The notes beneath the pieces are model-generated. The model did not search any database, was not told the DNA's origin, and was given only the letters and a program-made list of their open reading frames with translations. Shown piece after piece: positions 45,416-57,687 of a stretch of DNA of 64,000 nucleotides. The stretch is from Eleusine coracana subsp. coracana. Lineage: Eukaryota > Streptophyta > Magnoliopsida > Poales > Poaceae. Where the stretch lies: assembly GCA_032690845.1 (NCBI GenBank), contig CM064417.1:23104808-23168807 (forward strand). Direction: 5' to 3'. The translations under genes were made by a program, and so were the position numbers. The first letter of the stretch is position 1. Each line of letters opens with the position of its first letter.

Positions 45416-45476
45416 CTGAAACTACCATCCACAAAACCGCCTCCGGGCAATTGTGCGGCCGTCTCCTTTGGGCTTA

Positions 45477-45680
45477 CATGTAATTGTTGCCATCGGGCGG
45501 CTACGTAACTGTGGTCTTCGAGTTATTATGTAATCATAGTCTTCGGGCTGCTATGCCTTCGGGCTACCATGTAACCATGACCCTCGGGCTATTATGTAAT
45601 CATAGCCTTCGGGCTGCTATGTAGTTGTCGCCGTCGGGCTACCATGTAACCATGGCCTTCGGGCTATTATGTAATTAGCT
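45477..45680. repeat. minisatellite in the Tat-like element
   Basis: About eight imperfect units of 24-28 bp occur, built on TATGTAATCATAGCCTTCGG followed by GCTGC or GCTAC. A related word (accgtagttgtccggcatc) recurs between 45800 and 45970. Both lie between pol and the antisense ORFs. Confidence 0.8.
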
Positions 45681-46053
45681 AAATGGCATGCTTGCATAAG
45701 AGAGTGGGGCCCTTGTCAATATTCAAAGTCTTCATGCTAACAGAACATATTAAGTTGTAAACTACTTGCCGAGCACCTCGTCAGGCCTCAGCAAGCTTCA
45801 AACCGTAGTTGTTCAGCATCGGGTAAGTGTCGCCCGGCTTTCCGGGTATATCCTTCTGGAGCATCGGACCGTAATTGTCCGGCATCACACCGTAGTTGTC
45901 TGGATGGAGGTCGTAGTTTCGTTTGTAACAAGTATCCTGCCTAACCGGGGATTATTAGGCCGTAGTTGCCTTGGGAAAGAAGTATGATGCAACAATAAGT
46001 AAACACAGAGATGATTCTGATAACATATTACCTTCTTCCAAAGCGTTGTACCG

Positions 46054-46512
46054 CTATGGTAGCGCTAGCCTTCTGAATCTTGCCTGAGATAGCAGAACAG
46101 GGAAAAGTTCCATCTGACATGACTGGAGACGCAGCCCCTTGGCATTTGCACATTGTCGTGCCGGCCTAGACACCGCTTGGGAAAACCGTTTCAAACCATC
46201 CACGTTGTAGGTATGAGCCACCGGAAAGCCATCGAGTTCCAGCAGATGATAAGCCCCTAGTTGAATGGACTGATCTACGATGAATGGACCAAGCCACTTG
46301 CTGCACAACTTGCCCACACTTACCAGATTAGGATTGCGACGAAGAACCAGATCACCCGGGGAGAACTCCCACGGATGAACCTTTCGGTTGTATGTCTTCT
46401 CGAAGGACTCAATGTACTTATGCAGATTTGTGACCGCTTGTAAGCGAGTTTCCTCCAGTGTCTTTTGCCATATCATCCTCATCTGCTAGAGGGCGGAGAG
46501 TGCACAGCGACC
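46054..46512 (-). pseudogene. integrase C-terminus of the Tat-like element
   Basis: It encodes KVHPWEFSPGDLVLRRNPN, KWLGPFIVDQSIQLGAYHLL and FPVAHTYNVDGLKRF, the typical end of a gypsy integrase (GPF/Y module) without a chromodomain. It continues the integrase of copy A of the duplicated segment. Confidence 0.8.
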
Positions 46513-48742
46513 CTGTGTGTATATCCTCCGGCGTAACTGCCTTAGCCCCATACAGCAAGCAAAAAGGCGAAAACCCGGTGGATCTGGTAGGAGTCATTCA
46601 AATTGACCAAAGGTCATTTGGAAGCACGTCAAACCACTTGCCCCTCGGCAACCCAACCAAAGCACGAGAGATCCCGAAGAATAAGTTGCCATTCATGCGC
46701 TCAATAGCCTCATTAGCCCTCGGATTGACAACCGATACTTCGCATTTTTTTACCCCCAAACTGAGGCAGTATTCCTTGAACTCCAGTCCTTCAAATTGCT
46801 TGGCATTGTCAATCGTTAGTTCAATCGGTACTCCAAAGCGACACACCACATTTTTCCAGAAAAATTTCTTCAATTCCCAGCCATGATCTGAACCAACGGT
46901 TCGGCCTCCACCCACTTAGAAAATTACTCAATAGCCACTACCGCAAATCAGAAAACTCTGAGGGCCGTGGGCAGTGGCCCCATGATATTGATACCCCACC
47001 GAGCCAAGGGCCATATTGGTGCAATTGGTTGCAAGATTGTAGTGGGTAAATGTGACTGATGTCCCATCCACTAGCCACCTACACAGATCCGAACAAGGTT
47101 TTCGGCATCATGCACTATCATGGGCCAGTAAAACCCCTGCCGGAAAGCCTTGGCCACTAAAGCCCTCGGGGCCAGGTGAGACGAGCATAGCCCTTCATGA
47201 ATTTAACACAGCAGAGTCTGTCCCTCGAACCGACTGAGACAACAGAGGAGTAGTGCGCAGACGCCCCCTTTGTACAGGACATCATCAACGATCGTGTACC
47301 CTCGGCACCGATGTAAAATTCATTGTCTTTCCTCTCGATCATCTGACACATATCAGCCCTCAAGACAAGCATGAATTGGAGCCCTCCAGTCCTCAGCTGT
47401 GATATTCAGGACCCTTTGGCCTTTTGCCTCCGACATAGTGGTTGCCTCTTTGAGCACCTCATGAAGAACATCATTAGGTACCGAACGTTGTCTAGCTGTA
47501 GCCTTTGCCAACATATCAGCCTCCTTGTTCTCGGTACGGTGAATGTTATGAATTTCGAACCCCACGAAATACTTGCCCATTTCCCGCACCTTACTAATGT
47601 ATTTAGCCATCTCCAGATCCTTAGCTAGGTATCCTTCAGACAGCTGAGCCGAAGCCAATTGAGAAACACAATAGATCACCAACCTCTTAGCCCCTAGTGC
47701 GCGTGCCTGTCGAAGGCCCAACAAGATGCCCTCATATTTGGCGGCATTGATTGTGGTATAAAAAGCTACGTTGCCGAGAAATGCAACGTTTGACCCCCGG
47801 GCGAAGTGATGACTACAGAACACCCTGCCCCAGAGGCCCCCCAAGCACCGTTAGTGTATGTTGTCCATATTGGGTCTTCGGGAGCTGCTTCAGCCAGCTC
47901 TTCTGCCTCACCATGCGGTGCCCATTCGGCAATGAATTTCGCCAAAACCCCTGACTTGATAGACTTACGAGCAACAAACGTGATGTTGTACTGGGCCAAC
48001 TCAGCTGCCCACTTTAGCACTCTGCTGGCACTCTTGTCATTCATCAACACATCCCGAAGGGGGTACCTTATTGGTATGGTAATGGCGTGATCATCAAAAT
48101 ATTTCCGCAGCATGCATGACGCCATGACTACCGCGAACAACATCTTCTCAATGACAGTATAATTGCACCTCACCCCAGTCAAGGTCTCAGAAACATAATA
48201 CACTGGCATCTGCCAAACAGTGTCTTCAGCCTGCGGAGCTTCATACACAAGGGAGTGCGCTAACCGCCTTCGGCACCGCCGCAATGTATAGCAAGAGAGG
48301 TGCCTTCGGCGGAGGGGGCCGAAGAGTAGTGAGCTCCATCAGATATGCTTTAAGAGACACGAATGCAACCTGTTGCTCACTGGACCATGTGAACGCTCTA
48401 GGGCCCCTTAGTGCTTCATAGAACGGCATGCTCTTTTCCGCCAACCGAGAGATGAATCTGCTAAGGGCAACCACTCATCCGGTGAACTTCTGCAATTCGT
48501 GAATAGAAGATGGCGGTTGCATATCCATAATACCTTTGATTTTCACTGGATTCGGATTGATGCCCTCCTTGGAGACCAAATACCCCAATAACTTCCCCGA
48601 ATGCACCCCGAACATGCATTTTGCTGGATTAAGCTTCATGCCAACACGCCTGAGATTGGCAAACATCTCGGCCAAGTCAACCACATGATTTTCGTCCGAT
48701 GCACTCTTCACCACAATATCATCAATATACGCTGCTGCATTG
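46513..48742 (-). repeat. tandem pol duplication, copy A
   Basis: About 2.23 kb holding, in element order, RT C-terminal end (48475-48714), RNase H (47766-48474), a second RNase H-like region (47353-47844) and integrase (46598-47372). It matches 48751-50977 throughout. On the plus strand it starts CTGTGTGTATATCCTCCGG and ends GCTGCTGCATTG. It contains several frame breaks. Confidence 0.9.
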
Positions 48743-48750
48743 CAGCTACC

Positions 48751-50977
48751 CTATGTGTATCTCCTCCGGCGTAACTGCCTCGGCCCCATATAACAAGCAA
48801 AAAGGCAAAAACCCGGTGGATCTAGAAGCAGTCGTTCGAATTGATCAAAGGACATTTGACAGCACATCAAACCACTTGCCTTTCTGCAACCCAACCAAAG
48901 CACAAGACATCCCGAAGAATAAGTTGCCATTCATGCGCTCAACAGCCCCATTAGCCCTCGGATTGACAACCGATACTTCGCACTTTTTCACCTCCAAACT
49001 TAGGCAGTATTCCTTGAACTCTAGCACTTCAAATTTCTTGCCATTGTCAACTGTTAGTTCAAGCGGCACTCCAAAGCGACACACCACATTTTTCCAGAAA
49101 AATTACTTCATATTCCCACCATGATGTGAACCAACAGTTCAGCCTTCACCCACTTAGAAAAATACTCAATAGCCACTACCACAAATCAAAAACCTCCGGG
49201 GGCCGTGGGCAGTGGCCCCATGATATCGATACCCCACCGAGCCAAGGGCCATATTGGTGCAATTGGTTGCAAGATCGTAGTGGGTAAATGTGACTAACGT
49301 CCCATCCACTGGCAACCTGCACAGATCCGAACAAGGTCTTCAGCATCATGCACTACCGTGGGCCAGTAAAACCTCTGCCAGAAAGCCTTGGCCACCAAAG
49401 CCCTCAGGGTCAGGTGAGACGAGCATAGCCCTTCATGAATTTCACGCAGCAGATCTGCCCCTCGGACCGACCGAGACATCGAAGGAGTGGTGCACAGACG
49501 CACCCTTTGTACAGGACATCATCGATGATCGTGTACCCTCGGCACCGATGTAAAATTCGTTGTCTTTCCTCTCGATCATCTGACACATATCAGTTCTCAA
49601 GACAAGCATGAATTGGAGCTCTCTAGTCCTCGGCCGTGAAATTCAGGACCATTTGGCCTTTTGCCTCCGACATAGTGGTTTCCTCTTTGAGCACCTCATG
49701 AAGAACATCATTAGGTACCGAATGCTGTCCGGCTGCAGCCTTTGCCAACATATCATCCTCCTTGTTCTCGGTGCGGTGAATGTTACGAACTTCGAACGCC
49801 AAGAAATACTTGTCCATTTCCTGCACCTTACTGATGTATTTTGCCATCTCCAGATCCTTAGCTAGGTATCCTTCGAACAGCTGAGCCGAGGCCAATTGAG
49901 AAACACAATAGATCACCAACCTCTTAGCCCCTAGTGCACGTGCCTATCGAAGGCCCAACAAGATGCCCTCATATTCGGCGGCGTTGTTTGTGGTATAAAA
50001 ATCTAACGTTACTGAGAAACATAATGTTTGACCCCCAGGTGAAGTGATGACTGCAGAACACCCTGCCTTAGAGGCCCCCCCAAGCAACATCGGTGTATGT
50101 TGTCCATATTGGGTCTTCGGGAACTGCTTTGGCCAGCTCTTCTACTCACATGCAGTTCCCATTCGGCCACAAATTCTGTTAGAACCCCTGACTTCATAGA
50201 CTTACGAGCAACAAACTTATGTTGTACTAGGCCAACTCAGCCTCCCACTTTAGCACTCTACTGGCACTCTTGTCATTCATCAACACATCCCGAAAGGGGT
50301 ACCTTGTTGGTATGGTAATGGCATGATCATCAAAATATTTCTGCAGCTTGCACAGCGCCATGACTACCGCGAACAACATCTTCTCAATGAAAGTATAATT
50401 GCACCACGCCCCAGTCAAGGTCTCAGAAACATAATACACTGGCATCTACTAAACAGTGCCTTCAGCCTGTGGAGCTTCATACACAAGGACTGCGCTAACT
50501 GCCTTCGGCGCCGCCGTAATGTATAGCAAGAGAGGTGCCTTCGGCGGCAGTGGTCGAAGAGTAGTGAGCTCCATCAGATATGCTTTAAGAGACTCGAATG
50601 CAATCTATTGCTCACTGGACCATGTGAATGCCCTAGGGCCCCTGAGTGCTTCGAAGAACGACATGCACTTTTCTGCCAACCGAGAGATGAATCTGCTAAG
50701 GGCACCCACTCGTTCAGTGAACATCAGCAACTCGCGAATAGAAGATGGTGGTTGCATATCCATAATAGCTTTTATTTTCACTGAATTCGGATTGATGCCC
50801 TCCTTGGAGACTAAATACCCCCAATAACTTCCCCGAATGCACCCCGAACATGCATTTTGCTGGATTAAGCTTCATGCCAACACGCCTGTGATTGGAAAAT
50901 GTCTCGGCCAAGTCAACCACATGATTTCGTCCGATGCGCTCGTCACCGCAGTATCATCAATATAAGCTGCTGCATTG
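48751..50977 (-). repeat. tandem pol duplication, copy B
   Basis: It is the same set of domains as copy A: RT end (50714-50920), RNase H (50009-50445), second RNase H-like region (49623-49919) and integrase (48845-49503). It is joined upstream to the main RT (50872-51264) and cut within the integrase, where it abuts copy A. By eye about one base in ten differs between the copies, with independent stops and frameshifts, so the duplication is old. Confidence 0.9.
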
Positions 50978-52214
50978 CGCCCCATCTGTGATCCCAGAGT
51001 TGCCTTGATTGTGCGAGAGAAAGTGGCTCCTGCATTCTTCAGACCAAAGGGCATTCGGTTGTAGCAATATGTCCCCCCTGGTATTTGAAAGTCCGTGAGG
51101 GGCTGATCCTGCGGTGCCAACCAAACCTGATGGAACCTGAAATAACCATCCAGGAAACTCATGAGGGCACAACCTACCGTAGCATCCACCAACTGAATAA
51201 TACGAGCAAGTGGAAAGTCATCTTTCGGACAGTGTTTGTTAAGTGTCATGAAGTTATTACACATTCTCCACTATCCATTCGGCTTCTTCACCAACACTAG
51301 ATTTGCTAACCACGTGGTTCTATCTATAGGGCGTATAATGCTGGAGTCCAACAACTTTCACACCTCATCCTTCAAGATATTGGCCTTTTCCTCAGTCCAC
51401 ACCCTAATATGCTGCTTGACCGGACACACCTTCAGATCAACATCCAGGCCGTGTTTGGCAATGGTTCTATCAATACCAGGAAGGTTCGTAGGTGACCATG
51501 TGAAAACATCTGCATTGTCCCTCAGAAACTGAACCAGCTCCCTTTCTGCCTCTTCTGATAATTCTTTTCTGATGAACAATGTCTCATCTGGTCTGCTAGC
51601 ACACAACACAACTTCTTTTGTACCCTCAACCAATGTAACCTTCGGGGCCCACTTTGGCGCAGCCGGAGACTCCACCGGAGAAGCCTTGCCCTTAGGCTCA
51701 CCGGAGATGGCATGTATATGATGCTTCCCGGGGGATGACCCAAATTCCAGCCTTCGGGCTTCAGTCTGATCCCCATATACTGTAATGACACCCTCTGGCC
51801 CTGACAACTTAATGCAGAGATACCGTGGGGAATTACTGCCAGGAACTTATTGATGACTCTCCGGCCCAACAGAGTGTTATAAGGATATATCATTTCGACC
51901 ACATCAAACTTGATATCCTCAGTTCGGTGTCCCCCAAGCCCTGAAAACGAGACCTTCAGTACAATGCTGCCAATTGCATAAACCAATTCACCTCCAAACC
52001 CCTGCAATGGGATTGGAAAGGCCTGCAAATCATGTTTGGTGTAGCCCATTTTTTCAACCGTACTCCATAAGATGATATCAGCTGAGCTTCCACCATCAAT
52101 CAAGACCTTGCTCACATCGAACCCCTGAATATTAACTGCCATGACAAAGGCATCCTCATACGGGTAGATCATCGGCCTCAAATTAGCCTTAGAAAATGAT
52201 ATTGACACATCCAT
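50872..52214 (-). pseudogene. protease and reverse transcriptase of the Tat-like element
   Basis: The protease region (51522-52214) includes VLIDGGSSADIILW, the aspartic protease active site in Tat style (DGGS), and NTLLGRRVINKFLAV. The RT leader (51358-51807) has AEEKANILKDEV-like text. The RT body (50872-51264) has CNNFMTLNKHCPKDDFPLAR, YNRMPFGLKNAGATFSR and the catalytic YIDDTAV. Frames are broken at 51520, 51265 and 50900. Confidence 0.85.
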
Positions 52215-54020
52215 CTAGCGTGACACCCCGACTCGAGGGCACGTGACCACATGATTCACCTGTCGAACGAACTCTCGGTGCTGCCTTTTGGATGAAAAAT
52301 CATGCCTAGAACCCCCTGTGATTGCAAAGATAGTGCCCCACGAAGCCCCCGGGCCGGAGATATGTTGAACTGGCCGTGCAACCTTCGGGCGGTCCCTCGA
52401 GGAGGAAGTCGCTCGGCCAGAGGAGTCGGAAGAGCTAGCTACTATGGGGGTGGTCGAAGGGCGAGCATTTGCGATGGAGGGGCGAATTGCTGAAATGACA
52501 ATGGGGGGGGGGGGGGTGCATTGGTGACATGTGGTGAAACTGCGGGGGTGGTGGGTAGAAGGCAGCAGCATGCCCGTAATGAGTGGTGTGCAGCCCTGGT
52601 CGTGCTTGTTCAGACTCCCGGCGTGTCGTGGCTTTCGACAATACCTTGATGTCTGGACAGTAATTCGAGCTATGGGTACACCCTGGACCATGAAAGGCAC
52701 AGTAGAAGAGCTGGCCAGGGCGGGGCAGCCTAGGGCCCGGATGCTGAGGCACTGAGATGGGACCCTTTGGAGACTGGCCCGAAGGGCCTTGCTGCACATT
52801 GTAGATGTCGTGACGGGCAGGAAAATGACCAGCTCTCCCTTGGTTTGCACGCCAACCCCCCCCCCCCCCCAAGTTTATTCTATGCCCACAACCCATCATG
52901 ACCACTGGTTGAGCCGAAACTCCTCAACCCTCACTTGCCCTTCCAAGATACTTAGCAGCTTGTCAAGCATTTGAGGCTGCTTAACCCGAATTGCACTTCT
53001 CACTACCCCCATTCTTAGCCCCTTCACCACAGATTCAATGATAGTAGCACCATGTATATCAGACACCTGACACTTGATGTGAATGAACCTCTGAGTGTAA
53101 CTGGCCAAGGACCCTCCCTCTCGCTGCACAAGGGCTGCCAAATCCCGAGCACCCATCGGCCTAACATGATTTCCCCTGAAATGTATGTTCATCGCCCCTT
53201 TGAGCTGCACCCATGAACAAATGCTCCCCGGAGCCAATTTTGCATACCAAGTTCCAGCTATTCCTTCCAACACAAGTGGGAGAGCTTTGCTTTGACAGCA
53301 ACATTACCCCGGCGAACTCCACTATAGTTTCATACCTCATGAAAAACTCTTTAGGATCTGAAGTTCCGGTGAACACCGGTAGCTTCACCGAAGCCAACCT
53401 CATAGGCCACTGCACTGCTAGGTCTACAGACAATGGACTGTTAGGATCCGCCGGCTGGAGCAGATGGAGACTCCTGGTCGATGCCGCCCCCAGAACTCTT
53501 CAAACATCGGAGCCCGATTTTTAGGGACACCACCCCTCCGAAGAGCCTCAATTTGCTTGCTTAGCATCTCTTTGCACCTCTTTGCTGCTTCGATTATCTG
53601 AGTATACCCAGTCTCCTGATGAGCCAAGTTTTAGCGCCTGAGCGTGCAACGCCTGCTCCTCGACTACACGCTTCTGCCTTTCTAACTCCAGCTCCATTAG
53701 CCTTGCACTCTCTTCCTCCCTTAGTGCATCTTCCTGCCCTTTTTTGATATGCTCTTCCGCCACCAAGTGTGCATATTCTACTTCCTCATGGGTCAGCTGC
53801 CCCCCCCCCCCCCGCCCTACAGTCTCTCCATCTACAGCAACCTCTCAGACCACCTCGTTGACTTCGACCGAAACTTCATCCACATGCCCACCAGCTGCTT
53901 CTTCCAAGGTCTGGCGTGCTCCAGCCATAGCTGAAGCCCTGGCGCCTTCTCTCGCCGCGCGGCTTCGGGTGGTTGCCAGCTGGGCCGAAGGTGGCGCCCC
54001 CTTTTAGTTCCTGCCACGCC
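52215..54020 (-). pseudogene. gag of the Tat-like element
   Basis: The N-terminal part (53548-53766) is a charged helix (EEESARLMELELERQKRVVE). The retrotransposon gag domain is at 52896-53433 (MRLASVKLPVFTGTSDPKEF, AGTWYAKLAPGSICSWVQLK, REGGSLASYTQRFIHIK). The C-terminal part (52215-52850) is His/Pro/Ser-rich with a CxxxH-like YCAFHGPGCTHSSNYCPDIK motif. Homopolymer C/G runs at 52505-52517, 52856-52870 and 53801-53815 interrupt the frame. Confidence 0.8.
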
Positions 54021-54039
54021 ACACACTTTTATGTATCAC

Positions 54040-54057
54040 TCCCCACGGACGGCGCCA
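54040..54057 (-). other. primer binding site of the Tat-like element
   Basis: On the minus strand this reads TGGCGCCGTCCGTGGGGA, a few bases inside the 5' LTR end. This PBS style is standard for grass Tat elements. Confidence 0.85.
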
Positions 54058-54061
54058 GCTG

Positions 54062-54653
54062 TTGTGGTTACAAAGGCCAGAAGAAACACTAGGGGACTTG
54101 CCGAAGGGGGTTCAGATTGGATCAGGCCGAAGGCCCTTCAGACTGGCCTAGGAGAGTGACACACTTGCGAGAGTTAGGATGATGGCTCCGATGACCTATG
54201 AAATAGGTCCCATCAGGCTAAGTATGTATTATGTTCCCGAGTTCATACTGAACGGCCTATACTCAGGATGTGATGGGAATCCCTAATACATGGAGGCCGT
54301 AGGGGAGCATTTATGGATACATACTCACCTGCTCCCTCGGGTATGTTTACATGTTTGCCCTGATCCTATGTTACATGCTCTATACTCCCATCAAAGGGTA
54401 CTTTGGTACTTCAATCATACTCTAGTACGTGCCCCCGAAAGTCAGTCTCCGGGACTATTAAGGTGGGACCCTTTCTGCCTATATGCCCTTTGGTGATTCC
54501 TCCGATGTTCGTACTCCCTTCGGCCGTACCGTCCCTCTGGTGCCTTGCTGGGTCGGCTCACTTCTGGTCCTTCGGTTCGTCTGTAGCCTTCCTGCTCGGC
54601 AATGGGCTCCAGCTAGGCCTAGGGGAGACTAGGCGGTGGGCTTTCCCCCAACA
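54062..54653 (-). repeat. 5' LTR of the Tat-like element
   Basis: On the minus strand it begins TGTTGGGGGAAAGCCC and ends CTTTGTAACCACA, 592 bp. It is bounded by the PBS on one side and copia sequence on the other. No second copy is present in the window. Confidence 0.82.
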
Positions 54654-56486
54654 ATAGATTTTTGATAGTAAAATCTGAGGTACCACATATGTATGTTGAT
54701 ACAATCATGGAATCTAGAGAGGTCACATTCTTTGAGGATATTTTTCCAATGAAGAAAACACATGGAACATCGAGCTATGAATCTACTTTAACTCCCGAAT
54801 CTATTGTTCCAATGGAACATGTTGAACAATCACTTGTGGAGCATCATGAGGAGGAACACAACCATGACATATCTCGAAAGAGCAAGAGACAAAAGATTGC
54901 CAAATCCTTTGGTGATGATTTCATTGTGTACCTCGTAGATGACACTCCTAAAACCATTGAAGAGACTTATGCATCTCTTGACGCTGACTATTGGAATGAA
55001 GCGGTGCGTAATGAGATAGATTCTGTAAAGTATAATGGAACTTGGGAAGTTGTTGATCATCCATATGGGTGCAAACCTGTAGGATGCAAGTGGGTGTTCA
55101 AGAAGAAGCTAAGGCCTGATAGCACAATTGAGAAGTACAAGGCAAGGCTTGTGGCCAAGGGTTACACCTAGAAAGAAGGAAAAGGTTTCTTTGAGACTTA
55201 CTCACCAGTTGCCCGATTGACCATAATTTGAGTACTACTATCCTTGGCCATCTCACATGGTCCTCTCGTTCATCAAATGGATGTTAAGACAACCTTTCTC
55301 AATGGAGAATTGAAGAGGAAATTTATATGGAACAGCCAGATGGGTTTGTAGTGAAAGGTCAAGAAGGGAAGGTGTGTAAGATGTTAAATCTTTATATGGC
55401 CTCAAGCAAGCTCCAAAGCAATGGCATGAAAAGTTTGATCGAACTTTAACCTCAGTTGGATTTGTTGTGAATGAAGCAAATAAGTTTGTGTATTATCGCT
55501 ATGGTGGGGGCGAGGGAGTTATCTTGTGTTTGTATGTTGATGACATACTAATTTTTGGGACCAATCTCAATATGATTAATGAGGTTAAGAAGTTCTTGTC
55601 CCAAAATTTTGAGATGAAAGATCTCGGAGTGGCTGATGTAATGTTGAATATCAAACTACTTAAGGATGAAAATGGTGGGGTGACACTGGTTCAATCCCAC
55701 TACGTGGAAAAGGTTTTGAGTCGCTTTGGCTTTAGTGATTGCAAACCTCCTCCAACTCCTTATGATCCTAGAGTATTGCTACGAAAGAATCAAAGAATAG
55801 CAAAGGATCAATTGAGATGCTCTTAGATCATTGGTTCGCTCATGTATCTTACTAGTGCTACCCGGTCTGACATCTCTTTTGTTGTGAGCAAACCTAGCTG
55901 ATTTGTGTCAAATCTAGGAGATGATCATTGGCATGCTTTAGAGAGAGTGTTGCGCTATTTGAAGGGTACTGCGACTTATGGAATTCACTATACTGGGCAC
56001 CCAGGGGTACTAGAGGGTTATAGTGATTCTAACTGGATATCTGACGCTGATGAGATTAAAGCCACAAGTGGATATATATTCACTCTTGGAGGATGAGCTG
56101 TTTCATGGATGTCTTGCAACCAGACCATCTTAACGACGTCAACAATGGAAGCAGAACTCACAGCGTTGGACACGGCATCTGTAGAAGCAGATTGGCTTCG
56201 TGAATTCTTGATGGACTTGTCGGTGGTTGAGAAACTAGTACCAGCTATTCTTATGAACTGTGATAACTAAACGGTGATAACCAAAGTAAATAGTTCTAAA
56301 GATAATATGAAGTCATCAAGACATGTGAAGGGGAGATTGAAATCTGTCAGAAAAATGAGAAACTTTGGATTTATAGCCTTGGATTACATCCAAACAACTA
56401 AAAATCTGGCAACTCCCTTCACAAAGGGTCTTTCACGGAATATGATAGACATTGCATCGAGGGGGATGGGTATGAGACCCACATGA
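54654..56486 (+). pseudogene. RT and RNase H of the outer copia element
   Basis: It opens in the post-integrase linker (EVPHMYVDTIMESREVTFFE), then RT text: YWNEAVRNEIDSVKYNGTWE, KYKARLVAKGYT followed by a stop at 55169, MDVKTTFLNGEL, a frameshift near 55390, and the catalytic LYVDDILIFG near 55535. RNase H text includes EGYSDSNWISDADEIKATSG and the MEAELTALDTA region, ending in TKGLSRNMIDIASRGMG before a stop at 56484. Stops at 55824, 56094 and 56269 break it further. Confidence 0.87.
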
Positions 56487-57031
56487 GTTACACCGCAGTG
56501 GTTACCCATCTTATGTGATCGGAGATCCTGTGAATTAGGATTGGCGAAACAAGCCGTTGGTTAACTGAGAGGAGAGTACAATATATATCAAACCACTCTA
56601 TGACGATGCAATACTCTCCTAATCTATATGGCAGGTTGATCTTATCTTAATGTGTTCCAAGTGGCCTGGTTAACAAAGATGTTGTCCTACAGAACATCCT
56701 AAAGGAATACACCTAAATGAGCCTTACTTTTTTTCATAGTACATGAGATAAGGGTAATCTCTAAGAAGCTCATGAATAGGCCAGGAGTTTGACTCATATG
56801 CTCCAAACCGAGAGGACGCTTACGGCATCCTAGTATCAGTAAAAAACTTGAGTGAAACCTTTTCCACATAAGAGTGTCAATTCAAGGCATTGTCCATTGT
56901 ATAGTTGTGGATAGGCATAACTCTTGTTCTAGGTGGATGCTCAACCCTAGCCGGTCTCTATCAAACACTGATATATCAAAACTGGCGTGGTTCAAAGAAC
57001 TTCAAATGTGCCTTTGAAATTTGGTGGGGGT
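56487..57031 (+). other. 3' untranslated part and PPT of the outer copia element
   Basis: Non-coding sequence between the pol end and the 3' LTR, ending in the purine-rich tract AAATTTGGTGGGGGT at 57017-57031, directly before TGTTGG. No other feature was seen. Confidence 0.75.
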
Positions 57032-57687
57032 TGTTGGATTTAATGAGTAGTGACCCATAAATCTGAAATTCCAAAAGACTCATTTGAAAACAAAGAGTTG
57101 GGAAAGAATGCTAAACTATGATGACCTTTTGTTTCATCTTTTGGGAGTTACCTTATGTGAGAGAATGCTCCATAATTATGGTGACTATTCGTTTCATCTC
57201 CTAAGAGTTATCATGCATGAGAGCTTAATGTGAGGTGCTTCATCTTCATATACTAGCACCTATATAAAACAAGCAAGGGCTCCTTGGAGAGACACACTTA
57301 GAAACAACAATACAACTCTCTTCTCCTATTCTCTCTCACACACTAGTAGTTGCAAGGCAAGCATCTTTGTCCCGATGTTTGCGTGCACAGACTGTGGGAG
57401 AGCAGGGCCTCTGGAACCTCAACCCTCTTGTGTTCTTCAATCAGGATAGGAGGGCGATAAGGTACTTAGGGAGCACACAGCGTGACTGCTCGCTTTTGTG
57501 GTGAACGTCTACATCGTCTTCCTCAAGCGAACGACTACTTCGACTACTTCCTGATGGCCGGTCAAGGAAATCGAGATGGCGGCGGCATCCTCAACGCTAT
57601 TCCCATCATTGCTCCTACGCAGTACATTATATATTTCTTGTCTCTCTTGTTGATTCTATTTTTAATCAACACATTTAGCATGGTGAT
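57032..57687 (+). repeat. 3' LTR of the outer copia element, truncated by insertion
   Basis: It matches the 5' LTR from TGTTGGATTTAATGAG to CATGGTG, then stops at 57687 where TGTCGGTG of a Tat-type LTR begins. The last roughly 105 bases of the LTR are missing here and should lie beyond the inserted element. Confidence 0.82.

Larger units (their letters stand above)
44140..54653 (-). mobile_element. Ty3/gypsy retrotransposon, Tat-like, truncated at its 3' end
   Basis: Minus orientation. 5' LTR (54062-54653), PBS (54040-54057), gag (about 52215-54020), protease (51522-52214), RT, then a tandemly duplicated RT-end/RNase H/integrase segment (46513-50977), integrase C-terminus (46054-46512), a minisatellite, and plus-strand (antisense) ORFs. 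No 3' LTR was found; the element ends where Tekay-like sequence begins near 44140. The PBS, two RNase H-like segments and antisense ORFs between pol and the missing LTR fit the Tat/Grande group. Confidence 0.82.
39005..57687 (+). mobile_element. Ty1/copia retrotransposon (outer element of a nest)
   Basis: Plus orientation. The 5' LTR is 39005-39770. A gag fragment lies at 39771-39914, followed by a 14.7-kb block of other elements (39915-54653), then RT and RNase H (54654-56480), a PPT and the 3' LTR (57032-57687). The 3' LTR is cut by a Tat-type element. The protease, integrase and most of gag are missing and were not found elsewhere in the window, so the nested block replaced them rather than simply splitting the element. 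Confidence 0.85.
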
